NCBI GenBank assembly: GCA_029937545.1
Contig: JAPYPR010000006.1
Coordinates: forward strand, 82,184 to 146,183
DNA length: 64,000 nt
From: Erythrobacter sp.
GTDB lineage: Bacteria; Pseudomonadota; Alphaproteobacteria; Sphingomonadales; Sphingomonadaceae
Direction of reading: 5' to 3'
Shown here: positions 39,551 through 47,281 of the stretch, one piece after another
How positions within the stretch are numbered: position 1 is the first letter of the stretch
How the letters are laid out: the number at the start of each line of letters is the position of its first letter
Made by a program: the position numbers and the translations under genes
Notes under the pieces: generated by a model
Told to the model about the DNA's origin: nothing
What the model saw: only the letters and a program-made list of their open reading frames with translations
Database searches by the model: none

Positions 39551-41485
39551 TCAGTTCGTGCCAAGGAGCTGGCGACGTACTGCTTCGATCGCATCCTCGT
39601 TGCGTTCTACACCGAGTTCCTCGCGCATCGCGAGCCGCAGCTGATCGGCATATTCCTCGCCGATCACCGGGCCGAGCTGGGACTTGGCCTGAGCGATCAT
39701 CGGATCGTCTTCGGCAATATCATCCATACTGATATCTTCCAGATCGACGATGAAGAACCCGATCTTCTGTGCAGCTTCCAGCTTCTTGGTCGTGCCTTCG
39801 GCCATGCTGAAGAGCAGGGCGAGCGGCGGCGGAATGCGGCGCTGGCGCTGGGCCGCCAGCTGTTCGCGGGTCAGATCGACGCGTTCGGGCCCGGGCAGGT
39901 TGGTTTCTTCCTCGGCTACGGCAGCGGCGAGCGATGTGCCTCCGCGAACCCGCTTCGTCACCCGGTCGGCAGCGGCCTGGGCGCGCTTGAGACCTTCCGA
40001 AATGCGCCAGTTTGCCTCGACCCGATCCTTGATCTCGGCAAAGGGGGCCTTGGCCGACGCTGTGATCTGGGCCACTTCATAAACAAGATAGGTCTGGCCG
40101 CCTTCCAGAGGTGCGATTTCAGGCTCTTCCTCTTCCATCTGGAAAATGGTTTGGAGCGCGGGTGTCAACACATCCGGAAGCGTTTCCTGCGTCTGGTAGA
40201 TGCGGCCATTGGCAATCGCGGGTCGCGTAGTCGTGAGTTCGAGATCAAGCCCTTCTCCCACCTCGCGCAAGGTTGCACCATCGGCAAGCTGGTCGTCGAT
40301 TTTATTGGCGAGGTCGGCGAGCCCCTGGACGCGTTTCTCTTCGCGCACGGCTGCGGCGACCTCGTCGCGAACTTGTGCGAGCGTCCGTGCCGACCGTGTT
40401 TCGACGTTATCGATCCGTGCGATGTGCCAGCCGAGCGGGCTGCGCGCCGGCTGCGTGATAGAGCCTTCACCAGCCGAGAAATACGCCGCGGCGACGGCTT
40501 CGGAGGCTTGCGAGGTTAGCGCCTCGCGATCGACCCCCGTCTGCGGCGTCGCGCGCAGCCCGGCTTCGCGCGCCACGGCATCAAAGCTAGCCCCGCCCGC
40601 GATGCGCTCCCGAAGGGAATTGGCCGCGGCCTGTGTCGGCACGATGAGCTGGGTGACATCGCGCGTTTCACTTGCTGCATATTGCTCGCGATCGGCTTCG
40701 TAACGTTCGGCAATTTCGGCCTCGGTCGGCTCGATACGGTCGCCTAGCGCGCTGCTGTCGAACGTCGCGAAACGCACGACGCGGCGTTCGGGGCGAATGA
40801 AGTCGGCGCTATTGGATTCGTAATAGGCCCTGAGCATTGCGTCGGAGGGATCGCCGGTCGGAGCGAAGCTCGCGGACGGAAGCAGGGCGATCATGCCTTG
40901 TCGGCGCTCTTTCAGGAGTTGAGCGTATCGATAAGCAAGCTTGTCCGGCACGGTCGCACCGAAGGTCGCTGGAACGAAAAGCTGCTGCGAGAGCAGGCCG
41001 GTGCCGAAATCCTCACGTGCCTGCGCATCTGAGATGCGGGCCTGCGCCAGCGCCTGGCGATAGACGTCTTCGCTGAAATTGCCGTCGGCTCCGCGGAATG
41101 CGGGAAGCATACGGATTTCGCTGTTCACCAGATTGTCGCCCGCCCGAATCCCGTATTTCTCGGCGTAAGCTCGGATTGCGAAGCGATCGATCAGCGCATC
41201 GAGCGAGCGTTCGAGGCCGCCTTGGGCGAGGAAGCCTTCCATCGACAGCGTCGGGTTTTCCTGCCTAACGCGATCAAGGCCGTTATTAGCGCCTTGCACT
41301 AGGTCCGCTGTGCCGATCTTCTCGCTGCCGACCACGGCCACCCGGTCGCCGCCTGCGACACCGCCGAAGGTGCCGGTGCTCGATACGTCCGCGCTGGCAA
41401 AGGCGAGCGCAATCAGGCCGAGAAAGGCGAGCGCGAAGGCCAGGCCGATCTTCGTCTTGAAGATATTGCGAAAGAAAGTGAGCAT
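39551..41485 (-). CDS. ppiD: Periplasmic peptidyl-prolyl isomerase/chaperone PpiD (SurA-N type)
   Basis: This encodes 644 residues. A single N-terminal TM anchor (IGLAFALAFLGLIALAFA, about residues 11-28) is followed by a SurA_N-like helical chaperone domain and a parvulin-like rotamase region (TRDVTQLIVPTQAAANSLRERI to SPLGWHIARIDNVE). The long periplasmic C-terminal part contains a second rotamase-like segment. It should act at the outer face of the inner membrane in folding of secreted proteins. The ATG at 41485 gives the short cytoplasmic N-terminus MLTFFRNIFKTK. It is first in the trpE transcription unit and divergent from tpiA. Confidence 0.92.
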   Translation of the reverse strand: MLTFFRNIFKTKIGLAFALAFLGLIALAFASADVSSTGTFGGVAGGDRVAVVGSEKIGTADLVQGANNGLDRVRQENPTLSMEGFLAQGGLERSLDALIDRFAIRAYAEKYGIRAGDNLVNSEIRMLPAFRGADGNFSEDVYRQALAQARISDAQAREDFGTGLLSQQLFVPATFGATVPDKLAYRYAQLLKERRQGMIALLPSASFAPTGDPSDAMLRAYYESNSADFIRPERRVVRFATFDSSALGDRIEPTEAEIAERYEADREQYAASETRDVTQLIVPTQAAANSLRERIAGGASFDAVAREAGLRATPQTGVDREALTSQASEAVAAAYFSAGEGSITQPARSPLGWHIARIDNVETRSARTLAQVRDEVAAAVREEKRVQGLADLANKIDDQLADGATLREVGEGLDLELTTTRPAIANGRIYQTQETLPDVLTPALQTIFQMEEEEPEIAPLEGGQTYLVYEVAQITASAKAPFAEIKDRVEANWRISEGLKRAQAAADRVTKRVRGGTSLAAAVAEEETNLPGPERVDLTREQLAAQRQRRIPPPLALLFSMAEGTTKKLEAAQKIGFFIVDLEDISMDDIAEDDPMIAQAKSQLGPVIGEEYADQLRLAMREELGVERNEDAIEAVRRQLLGTN

Positions 41486-41687
41486 GTGCGCGGGCGGTCC
41501 CGAATAGGCGTGGTTCGATGGCATCCGCAGTGAACGGACACCTTTTGCGGCAGCCTTTATCCCCCCTGCGACCTCGCCGCAACAGGTTGCAAAGGGTTTT
41601 GACGCGCGAAGAAAGCTTGTCTAGCGGGGCGCAACACAACGCTCCTATAGCGAGCGGCCAATCATCTATTCTTCGCAGGAAATCGCA

Positions 41688-42449
41688 ATGGCCGAACGGC
41701 CCTATATCGTTGGAAACTGGAAGATGTTCGGCACACGGGCGATGCTTTCCGAAGCACGCGCCATCGATCGTGCCGCACAACGCTACATGAAGGTGGAGGT
41801 CGCGGTCGCGCCTCCTTACACCCTGATTCACGCCGTTCACCGCGAGGCGGAGCAGATCGGCGTCGGCGCGCAGGACTGCCATCCCGGGTCGGAGGGTCCG
41901 CATACGGGTGACATCAATGCCGCAATGGTGGCCGATGCCGGAGCCAAGTTCGTTATCGTCGGGCACAGCGAACGGCGGCAGGACCATGGCGAGACGAACG
42001 AATTGATCAATGCGAAGATCGATTCGGCGCTCGAAGCTGGCCTGCGCGTGATCCTGTGTTGCGGCGAATCCCTCGAGACTCGCGATGCGGGCGATGCCGA
42101 AGCTTTCGTCCTCGCCCAGATCAAGTCCGCGCTCGGTTCGTTCGAGGACCCTGCGGAGCGCCTGACCATCGCCTATGAGCCGATCTGGGCGATCGGCACC
42201 GGGCGCACGGCGACCTCTGCGGACATCGAAGCGATGCACACGGCGATCCGCGGACTGCTCGACGAAACTTACGGAGCCGAAGCATCGGCAAACGTTCGCA
42301 TTCTCTACGGCGGTTCGGTCAAGCCCGAGAACGCGAAGGAAATCCTCTCGCTGCCCGAAGTGGGCGGGGCCCTCGTCGGCGGCGCGAGCCTAAGCGCCGA
42401 GAGCTTCCTCGGCATCGTCGTGGCAGCGTCGGAAACCGAGGACGCCTGA
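41688..42449 (+). CDS. tpiA: Triosephosphate isomerase
   Basis: This encodes a 253-residue TIM-barrel enzyme that interconverts dihydroxyacetone phosphate and glyceraldehyde 3-phosphate. Catalytic residues are visible: Lys in GNWKMFGT, His in VGHSERR, and Glu in AYEPIWAIGTG. The phosphate-binding RILYGGSVKPEN and the C-terminal VGGASL are intact. Length is normal. The about 200 bases upstream, shared with ppiD, should contain divergent promoters. Confidence 0.97.
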   Translation: MAERPYIVGNWKMFGTRAMLSEARAIDRAAQRYMKVEVAVAPPYTLIHAVHREAEQIGVGAQDCHPGSEGPHTGDINAAMVADAGAKFVIVGHSERRQDHGETNELINAKIDSALEAGLRVILCCGESLETRDAGDAEAFVLAQIKSALGSFEDPAERLTIAYEPIWAIGTGRTATSADIEAMHTAIRGLLDETYGAEASANVRILYGGSVKPENAKEILSLPEVGGALVGGASLSAESFLGIVVAASETEDA

Positions 42450-42536
42450 TCTCCGCGCCAGCAGGGCACCCTTGCCGTTTGCAGCCTCGCAGCCTAGATG
42501 CGGGCCGCATATTTTTACCGAAGAGTACCCGAAGCC

Positions 42537-42893
42537 ATGTTCCTGTTCCTTACCGTCCTCCAGGCCATCGTTGCCGCCGTGCTCGTTGGCGTGATCCTGA
42601 TGCAGCGCTCCGAAGGGGGTGGGCTCGGTATCGGTGGCAGCCCCTCCGGCATGCTCAGCGCGCGTGGTGCGGCAGATTTCCTGACCCGTTCGACCAAGTG
42701 GCTCGCCGTGCTCTTCGTGATCCTGTCTATCGTGCTGGCGGCGGTTGCCGTCGAAACGACCAGCGCTGACTCGCTTGATTCGACACTCGACCGAAATGTT
42801 ACTCCTGCCGCACCGGCCGATCCGCTCGGCCCGGCAACGACCGGCGATGCTGCACCTGTCAGCGACGATCCGCTGGCCGGCTCGACCGAATAA
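42537..42893 (+). CDS. secG: Preprotein translocase subunit SecG
   Basis: This encodes a 118-residue Sec channel accessory subunit. Two TM helices at about 2-20 and 54-73 flank the conserved loop LMQRSEGGGLGIGGSPSGMLSARGAADFLTRSTK. The C-terminal 45 residues are a Pro/Asp/Thr-rich tail common in alphaproteobacterial SecG. The ATG at 42537 starts directly at the first helix. The order tpiA-secG-pyrG is common in this group. Confidence 0.95.
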   Translation: MFLFLTVLQAIVAAVLVGVILMQRSEGGGLGIGGSPSGMLSARGAADFLTRSTKWLAVLFVILSIVLAAVAVETTSADSLDSTLDRNVTPAAPADPLGPATTGDAAPVSDDPLAGSTE

Positions 42894-42996
42894 CTCAAAC
42901 CAGATCGCGAAATTGTGGATTGCGCGGTGCGTGCCGCGCAATCGCGCGGCTTTGCGCTTGCACCGACTCCGATCCTCAGCTTAAGGCCCGACTCCC

Positions 42997-44631
42997 ATGG
43001 CGCGGTATATTTTCATCACCGGCGGCGTGGTCTCCTCGCTCGGCAAAGGTCTCATGGCAGCATCGCTCGCTGCTCTCTTGCAGGCGCGCGGCTACAAGGT
43101 CCGCATCCGTAAGTTCGACCCCTATCTCAACGTCGATCCGGGCACGATGAGCCCGTATCAGCACGGCGAGGTCTATGTGACCGATGACGGGGCGGAGACC
43201 GACCTCGACCTGGGGCATTATGAACGCTTCACCGGCGTCTCCGCGCACCAGGGAGACAATGTCACCTCCGGCCGGGTCTACCAGCAGATTATCGCCAAGG
43301 AGCGGCGTGGCGATTATCTCGGCGCGACCGTCCAGGTCGTCCCGCATGTCACCGATGCGATCAAGGAATTCGCGCTCGCCGACCAGGGCGATCACGATTT
43401 CATCCTGTGCGAGATCGGTGGCACTGTGGGCGATATCGAGAGCCTGCCCTTCATGGAAGCCATCCGCCAGCTCAGGAACGAGCTGGAGCCGATGCAGTCG
43501 CTCAGCGTACATGTGACGCTTGTGCCTTACATCGCCGCGGCGGGCGAATTGAAGACCAAGCCGACCCAGCATTCCGTGCGCGAACTCGCAAGTCTTGGCA
43601 TCAAGCCCGATGTCCTGCTTTGCCGCGCCGAGCATCCGATTCCGGATACCGAGCGGCAGAAAATCGCCAATTTTTGCAATGTACGCAAGGAAGCGGTCAT
43701 CCCTGCGCTGGACGCGCCGTCGATCTATTCGGTGCCGCTGCAATACCATGGTGAGGGCCTCGACACCGAAGTGCTGCGCGGTTTCGGCATTAACAATGCG
43801 CCCGACCCGGACCTCTCGCGCTGGTACGATGTGGTCGATCGCCACTCGAACCCCGAAGGCGAAGTCACGATCGGCGTTGTCGGCAAGTATGTGGGCCTGC
43901 AGGATGCCTACAAGTCTCTCAATGAGGCGCTAATCCATGGCGGCATGGCTCACCGCGTCAAGGTCAACATCAAGTGGATCGACGCGGAGGTCTTCGAGCA
44001 GGGTGACAGCGATATCGCGGCGCAACTCGAACCGATGCACGGCATTCTTGTGCCGGGCGGATTCGGTGAGCGCGGGTCGGAAGGTAAGATCGCCAGTGTT
44101 CGGTTCGCGCGTGAGCGCAAGGTGCCGTTCCTCGGCATATGCCTAGGCATGCAGATGGCTTGTATCGAGGGCGCGCGCTCGGCCGGCTTCGGCAGGGCTA
44201 GCTCGACCGAATTCGGTGAGACATCAGAACCTGTCGTCGGCATCATCACCGAGTGGATGACCGAAGAGGGACTGCAGACCCGCGAAGCGGGCGGCGATCT
44301 CGGTGGAACCATGCGCCTGGGCGCTTATGATGCGAAGCTTGCTGCGAACAGTCACGTATCGACTATCTACGGCGGCGCAAGCGACATCTCCGAGCGGCAC
44401 CGCCATCGCTACGAAGTCAACGGAGCCTATATCGAGCCGCTTGAAAAGCAGGGGCTGATCTTCTCGGGAATGTCCCCCGACGGACTTCTGCCCGAGATCG
44501 TCGAGCGTGCCGACCATCCATGGTTCGTGGGCGTGCAGTTCCACCCGGAACTCAAGTCCAAACCCTTCGACCCGCACCCGCTTTTCGCCGGATTTATCGG
44601 GGCAGCCCTCGAACAGGCGCGTCTCGTTTGA
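42997..44631 (+). CDS. pyrG: CTP synthase
   Basis: This encodes 544 residues. The enzyme converts UTP to CTP using ATP and glutamine. The synthase domain (1-265) has [28 protein letters not shown] and GGTVGDIES. The glutamine amidotransferase domain (about 285-544) has VPGGFGERG, the nucleophile in [14 protein letters not shown] and the His/Glu pair in [12 protein letters not shown]. Length is normal. Confidence 0.98.
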   Translation: MARYIFITGGVVSSLGKGLMAASLAALLQARGYKVRIRKFDPYLNVDPGTMSPYQHGEVYVTDDGAETDLDLGHYERFTGVSAHQGDNVTSGRVYQQIIAKERRGDYLGATVQVVPHVTDAIKEFALADQGDHDFILCEIGGTVGDIESLPFMEAIRQLRNELEPMQSLSVHVTLVPYIAAAGELKTKPTQHSVRELASLGIKPDVLLCRAEHPIPDTERQKIANFCNVRKEAVIPALDAPSIYSVPLQYHGEGLDTEVLRGFGINNAPDPDLSRWYDVVDRHSNPEGEVTIGVVGKYVGLQDAYKSLNEALIHGGMAHRVKVNIKWIDAEVFEQGDSDIAAQLEPMHGILVPGGFGERGSEGKIASVRFARERKVPFLGICLGMQMACIEGARSAGFGRASSTEFGETSEPVVGIITEWMTEEGLQTREAGGDLGGTMRLGAYDAKLAANSHVSTIYGGASDISERHRHRYEVNGAYIEPLEKQGLIFSGMSPDGLLPEIVERADHPWFVGVQFHPELKSKPFDPHPLFAGFIGAALEQARLV

Positions 44632-44966
44632 AACTTTTCCTGCTTGGGGAATTCGACAAGTCGTTGAAATCGTTAAGCCGACAATTTTGAGGCTTGTATA
44701 GACGCGACAAACCTAGAATTTCTGCGGAATTTCGGGTTTATCTTTTGATGCATCTGGTGCAAACTACAGTCGTTGTCGCGAAAAACATCGCGGCAATTCG
44801 AGACACTTGCGGTGCCGCCAAGCGGTGGGGCTTTTCTCGAAGACGGCTGTCTTCTGCGACCCGGACGGCCGATTTCGAGGTAAGGCGGCGTTCAACGTCG
44901 CGGGGGCGGAACTTTCGTTCCGCCCCCTAAACGTTTGGTGACTGATTTTTCCGAGTTGAGCGCGGA
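44632..44966. other. 335-base intergenic region, possible small RNA
   Basis: No convincing reading frame is present. It holds one very strong hairpin at 44902-44927 and, about 200 bases before it, a TATAGA that could be a -10 element with only a weak -35 element (TTAAGC). The stretch in between is rich in short inverted repeats. It could encode a small RNA of about 200 nucleotides on the plus strand, but I do not recognise a family. Confidence 0.35.
44902..44927. terminator. Strong hairpin between pyrG and the hsp20 gene
   Basis: A perfect 11-bp stem, GGGGGCGGAAC and GTTCCGCCCCC, is closed by a TTTC loop. It has no T-run on either side. It lies 40 bases beyond the stop of the convergent hsp20 gene and may end transcription in both directions. 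Confidence 0.7.
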
Positions 44967-45437
44967 TCAGGCAGCCGCGCTGTCGTCCTCGTCATCCTTG
45001 ACGATTTCGAGCGGCTTCTGCCCGCCGATCGCGATCTTCTTCGGCTTCATCGCATCGGGCACTTCGCGCAGCAGATCGATGATCAGCAGACCGTCGGCCA
45101 GGTCGGCATTCTCGACGCGGACGTAATCGGCCAGCTCGAAGCGCCTTTCGAAACCGCGATTGGCAATACCGACATGCAGCATTTCGCCATCGGCGCTCTC
45201 ATCGCGCCTGCGGCCTTGCACGACAAGCAGGTTCTGCTGGGCGGTAATATCGAGGTCTCCTGGGCGGAATCCGGCAACCGCCAAGGTGATGCGGTACTCA
45301 TCCTCGCCGCGACGCTCGATGTTGAAAGGGGGGTAATTGTCGCCGCCCGCGTTGCGTGCCTGGCGCTCCATCAGGTCGAAAAGGCGGTCGAAACCGACGG
45401 TCGAACGACGATATTGGGTCATATCCATACGATTCAT
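44967..45437 (-). CDS. Small heat-shock protein (Hsp20/IbpA family)
   Basis: This encodes a 156-residue ATP-independent holdase chaperone that binds unfolding proteins. The alpha-crystallin domain spans about residues 35-130: YPPFNIERRGEDEYRITLAVAGF, DLDITAQQNLLVVQGRR and the end strand DGLLIIDLLREVPDAMKPKKI, with FERRFELADYVRVENADLADGLL as the core. The ATG at 45437 has AGGA nine bases upstream, inside a predicted thermometer hairpin. A sigma-32-like promoter lies further up. It is divergent from grxC. Confidence 0.94.
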   Translation of the reverse strand: MNRMDMTQYRRSTVGFDRLFDLMERQARNAGGDNYPPFNIERRGEDEYRITLAVAGFRPGDLDITAQQNLLVVQGRRRDESADGEMLHVGIANRGFERRFELADYVRVENADLADGLLIIDLLREVPDAMKPKKIAIGGQKPLEIVKDDEDDSAAA

Positions 45438-45444
45438 TTGAACA

Positions 45445-45463
45445 AATCCTCTTGTGAGCGATT
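45445..45463 (-). promoter_or_regulatory. ROSE-like RNA thermometer hairpin
   Basis: On the minus strand the hsp20 leader reads AATCGCT, a six-base loop, then AGGATT. These pair perfectly except for one bulged G, so UCGCU masks the AGGA ribosome binding site. This matches the conserved ROSE element UYGCU opposite the Shine-Dalgarno sequence, known from rhizobial small heat-shock genes. Heating would open it and allow translation. Upstream leader sequence (to about 45520) can form further hairpins. Confidence 0.75.
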
Positions 45464-45522
45464 CATAAAGGCGGGGCCCTACGTGGCACCCCGTCGCCGC
45501 CACGATCCGTAGCGACACGATC

Positions 45523-45551
45523 AACATAGGTTCGGTGAAAGCGCTTTCAAG
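45523..45551 (-). promoter_or_regulatory. Sigma-32-like promoter of the hsp20 gene
   Basis: The minus strand shows CTTGAA (45551-45546), a 15-base spacer and CCTATGTT (45530-45523). This resembles the heat-shock sigma factor RpoH pattern CTTGAA - 13 to 15 - CCCATNT. It would give a leader of about 80 bases containing the thermometer hairpin. Confidence 0.6.
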
Positions 45552-45595
45552 ATTTCCGGGTGAGCGCTAGATCGGAACCGGATTGCGAGGAATTG

Positions 45596-45859
45596 ATGAG
45601 CCACCAAGACGTTACGATCTACACGAAATTCGGCTGCGGATACTGTGTTCGCGCCAAACGCCTGCTCGATGAAAAGGGCGTCGATTACACCGATCACGAT
45701 ATCACGATGGGTGGCCCCAAACGCGCCGAAATGCTCGAGCGGGCGCCCAATGCGCGCACCGTGCCGCAGATCTTCATCGGCGAAACGCATGTCGGCGGTT
45801 CCGAAGAGCTCGCCGCGCTCGAGCGCGAAGGCAAGTTGGATGCGCTGTTGGAAGGCTAA
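45596..45859 (+). CDS. grxC: Glutaredoxin 3
   Basis: This encodes an 87-residue glutathione-dependent oxidoreductase that reduces protein disulfides. The active site is CGYC in YTKFGCGYCVRAK. The glutathione-binding TVPQIFIGETHVGGSEEL with its cis-Pro is intact. I chose ATG 45596, with GCGAGGAA upstream; the open frame before it overlaps the hsp20 promoter. The stop (TAA) is followed at once by the next ATG. Confidence 0.95.
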   Translation: MSHQDVTIYTKFGCGYCVRAKRLLDEKGVDYTDHDITMGGPKRAEMLERAPNARTVPQIFIGETHVGGSEELAALEREGKLDALLEG

Positions 45860-46678
45860 ATGACCCGCATAGCCCTGCTTCAGATGACGTCCGGCATCGA
45901 TCCGGCTGAAAACGCGCGCAGTATTGCGGATGCTGTGCGCGAAGCAGGTGATGCTGGCGCGGAGATGCTTTTCACACCGGAAATGTCCGGCCTGCTTGAT
46001 CGCGACCGTAAGCGCGCAGCTGCGAACATCATGGTTGAGGCAGAAACGCCGGCGCTCGACGCAGCGCGAAACGCGGCAAGCAAGGCTGGTATGTGGGTTG
46101 CGCTCGGTTCGCTGGCTGTCGACACCGGGGATGGGCGTTGGGCCAATCGTGCCTTCGTAATCGCCCCGGATGGCTCGGTCGCTGCGCGTTACGACAAGAT
46201 ACACATGTTCGATGTCGATCTCTCGACCGGCGAGAGCTGGCGGGAATCGAATGCCTACGCCGCCGGAGATCAGGTCGTCACGGTAGAAGGGACGCCGCTC
46301 GGACGGCTCGGTCTGACCGTGTGCTATGACATCCGCTTTCCTGCGCTGTTCGAGGCCTTGGCCCAGCGTCGCTGCGATGCGATTGCTGTGCCCGCAGCTT
46401 TCACCGTACCTACCGGCGAGGCGCACTGGCACGTCCTGCAACGGGCCCGCGCGATCGAGGCAAGCGCCTTCGTGGTGGCTGCGGCGCAGGTGGGCGAGCA
46501 CGCCGACGGTCGCCGCACCTACGGGCACAGTCTGGTGGTCGATCCGTGGGGAAATGTGATGCTCGACCTGGGCGGCCAAGAGGCCAGGTTGGCCTTCGCC
46601 AATGTCGACATGGCGCGAATCGCCGAAGTCCGCCGACAGGTCCCGAGCCTTGAAAACCGGCGGATAATACTTTCTTAG
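45860..46678 (+). CDS. Carbon-nitrogen hydrolase (Nit1/deaminated glutathione amidase-like)
   Basis: This encodes 272 residues of the nitrilase superfamily. The Glu-Lys-Cys triad is visible in LFTPEMS, YDKIHMFDV and LTVCYDIRFP. The last motif and HMFDVD are typical of the Nit1 branch, which hydrolyses deaminated glutathione to alpha-ketoglutarate and Cys-Gly. Its place directly after grxC, with no gap, fits a glutathione role. Substrate assignment is inferred. Confidence 0.9.
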   Translation: MTRIALLQMTSGIDPAENARSIADAVREAGDAGAEMLFTPEMSGLLDRDRKRAAANIMVEAETPALDAARNAASKAGMWVALGSLAVDTGDGRWANRAFVIAPDGSVAARYDKIHMFDVDLSTGESWRESNAYAAGDQVVTVEGTPLGRLGLTVCYDIRFPALFEALAQRRCDAIAVPAAFTVPTGEAHWHVLQRARAIEASAFVVAAAQVGEHADGRRTYGHSLVVDPWGNVMLDLGGQEARLAFANVDMARIAEVRRQVPSLENRRIILS

Positions 46679-46687
46679 GCTCCCATC

Positions 46688-47167
46688 ATGATCGTTTTCG
46701 ACCTCTCATGCAGCGAGGGCCATCGCTTCGAAGGCTGGTTCGGCTCGTCCTCCGACTACGACAGCCAACGCGAGCGCGGGCTGCTCATATGTCCCGAATG
46801 CGGCTGCGCGGAGGTCGGAAAGGCCCCGATGGCTCCCGCCGTGTCGGCAAAGAGCAATCGCGGCGATGCTTCTCGCACGGTCGAGCCGTCTGGCGACGAA
46901 AAAAGGCCGATGGTCCGCGGCGAATTGCCGGTGGAAGTCAAACAGGCTCTCGAAGCCTTGGCTATCGCGCAGGCCAAGGCACTCGAGAAGAGCACTTGGG
47001 TCGGGGACAAATTCGCCGACAAGGCCCGCTCCATGCATTACGGCGAGACCGACGAGGCTCCTATCCACGGCAAGGCGACGAAAGACGAGGCCGAAGAGAT
47101 GGTCGCCGAAGGCATAACCGTCGCGCCACTGTTGTTTCCTGTCGCTCCGCCCGACGAACTCAACTGA
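46688..47167 (+). CDS. DUF1178 family protein
   Basis: This encodes a 159-residue protein beginning MIVFDLSCSEGHRFEGWFGSSSDYDSQRERGLLICPECG, the DUF1178 pattern, with four cysteines that could bind zinc. The middle is variable. The C-terminal half (ALEKSTWVGDKFADKARSMHYGETDEAPIHGKA) is conserved in the family. Function unknown. It often follows the grxC/nitrilase pair in alphaproteobacteria and starts 10 bases after it here. Confidence 0.9.
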   Translation: MIVFDLSCSEGHRFEGWFGSSSDYDSQRERGLLICPECGCAEVGKAPMAPAVSAKSNRGDASRTVEPSGDEKRPMVRGELPVEVKQALEALAIAQAKALEKSTWVGDKFADKARSMHYGETDEAPIHGKATKDEAEEMVAEGITVAPLLFPVAPPDELN

Positions 47168-47204
47168 TTGCCACCCACGGTCCGTCTGCTAAACGCACCG
47201 CCGG

Positions 47205-47281
47205 GCGCCCGTAGCTCAGTTGGATAGAGCACCAGATTCCTAATCTGGGGGCCACAGGTTCGAATCCTGTCGGGCGCACCA
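47205..47281 (+). tRNA. tRNA-Arg (anticodon CCT)
   Basis: A complete cloverleaf: acceptor GCGCCCG pairs with CGGGCGC, the D-arm is GCTC/GAGC, and the anticodon stem CCAGA/TCTGG has loop TTCCTAA (anticodon CCT). The T-arm is ACAGG TTCGAAT CCTGT, and CCA is encoded at 47279-47281. It is the probable attachment site of the island to its right: the serine recombinase gene runs into it on the opposite strand. Confidence 0.97.
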
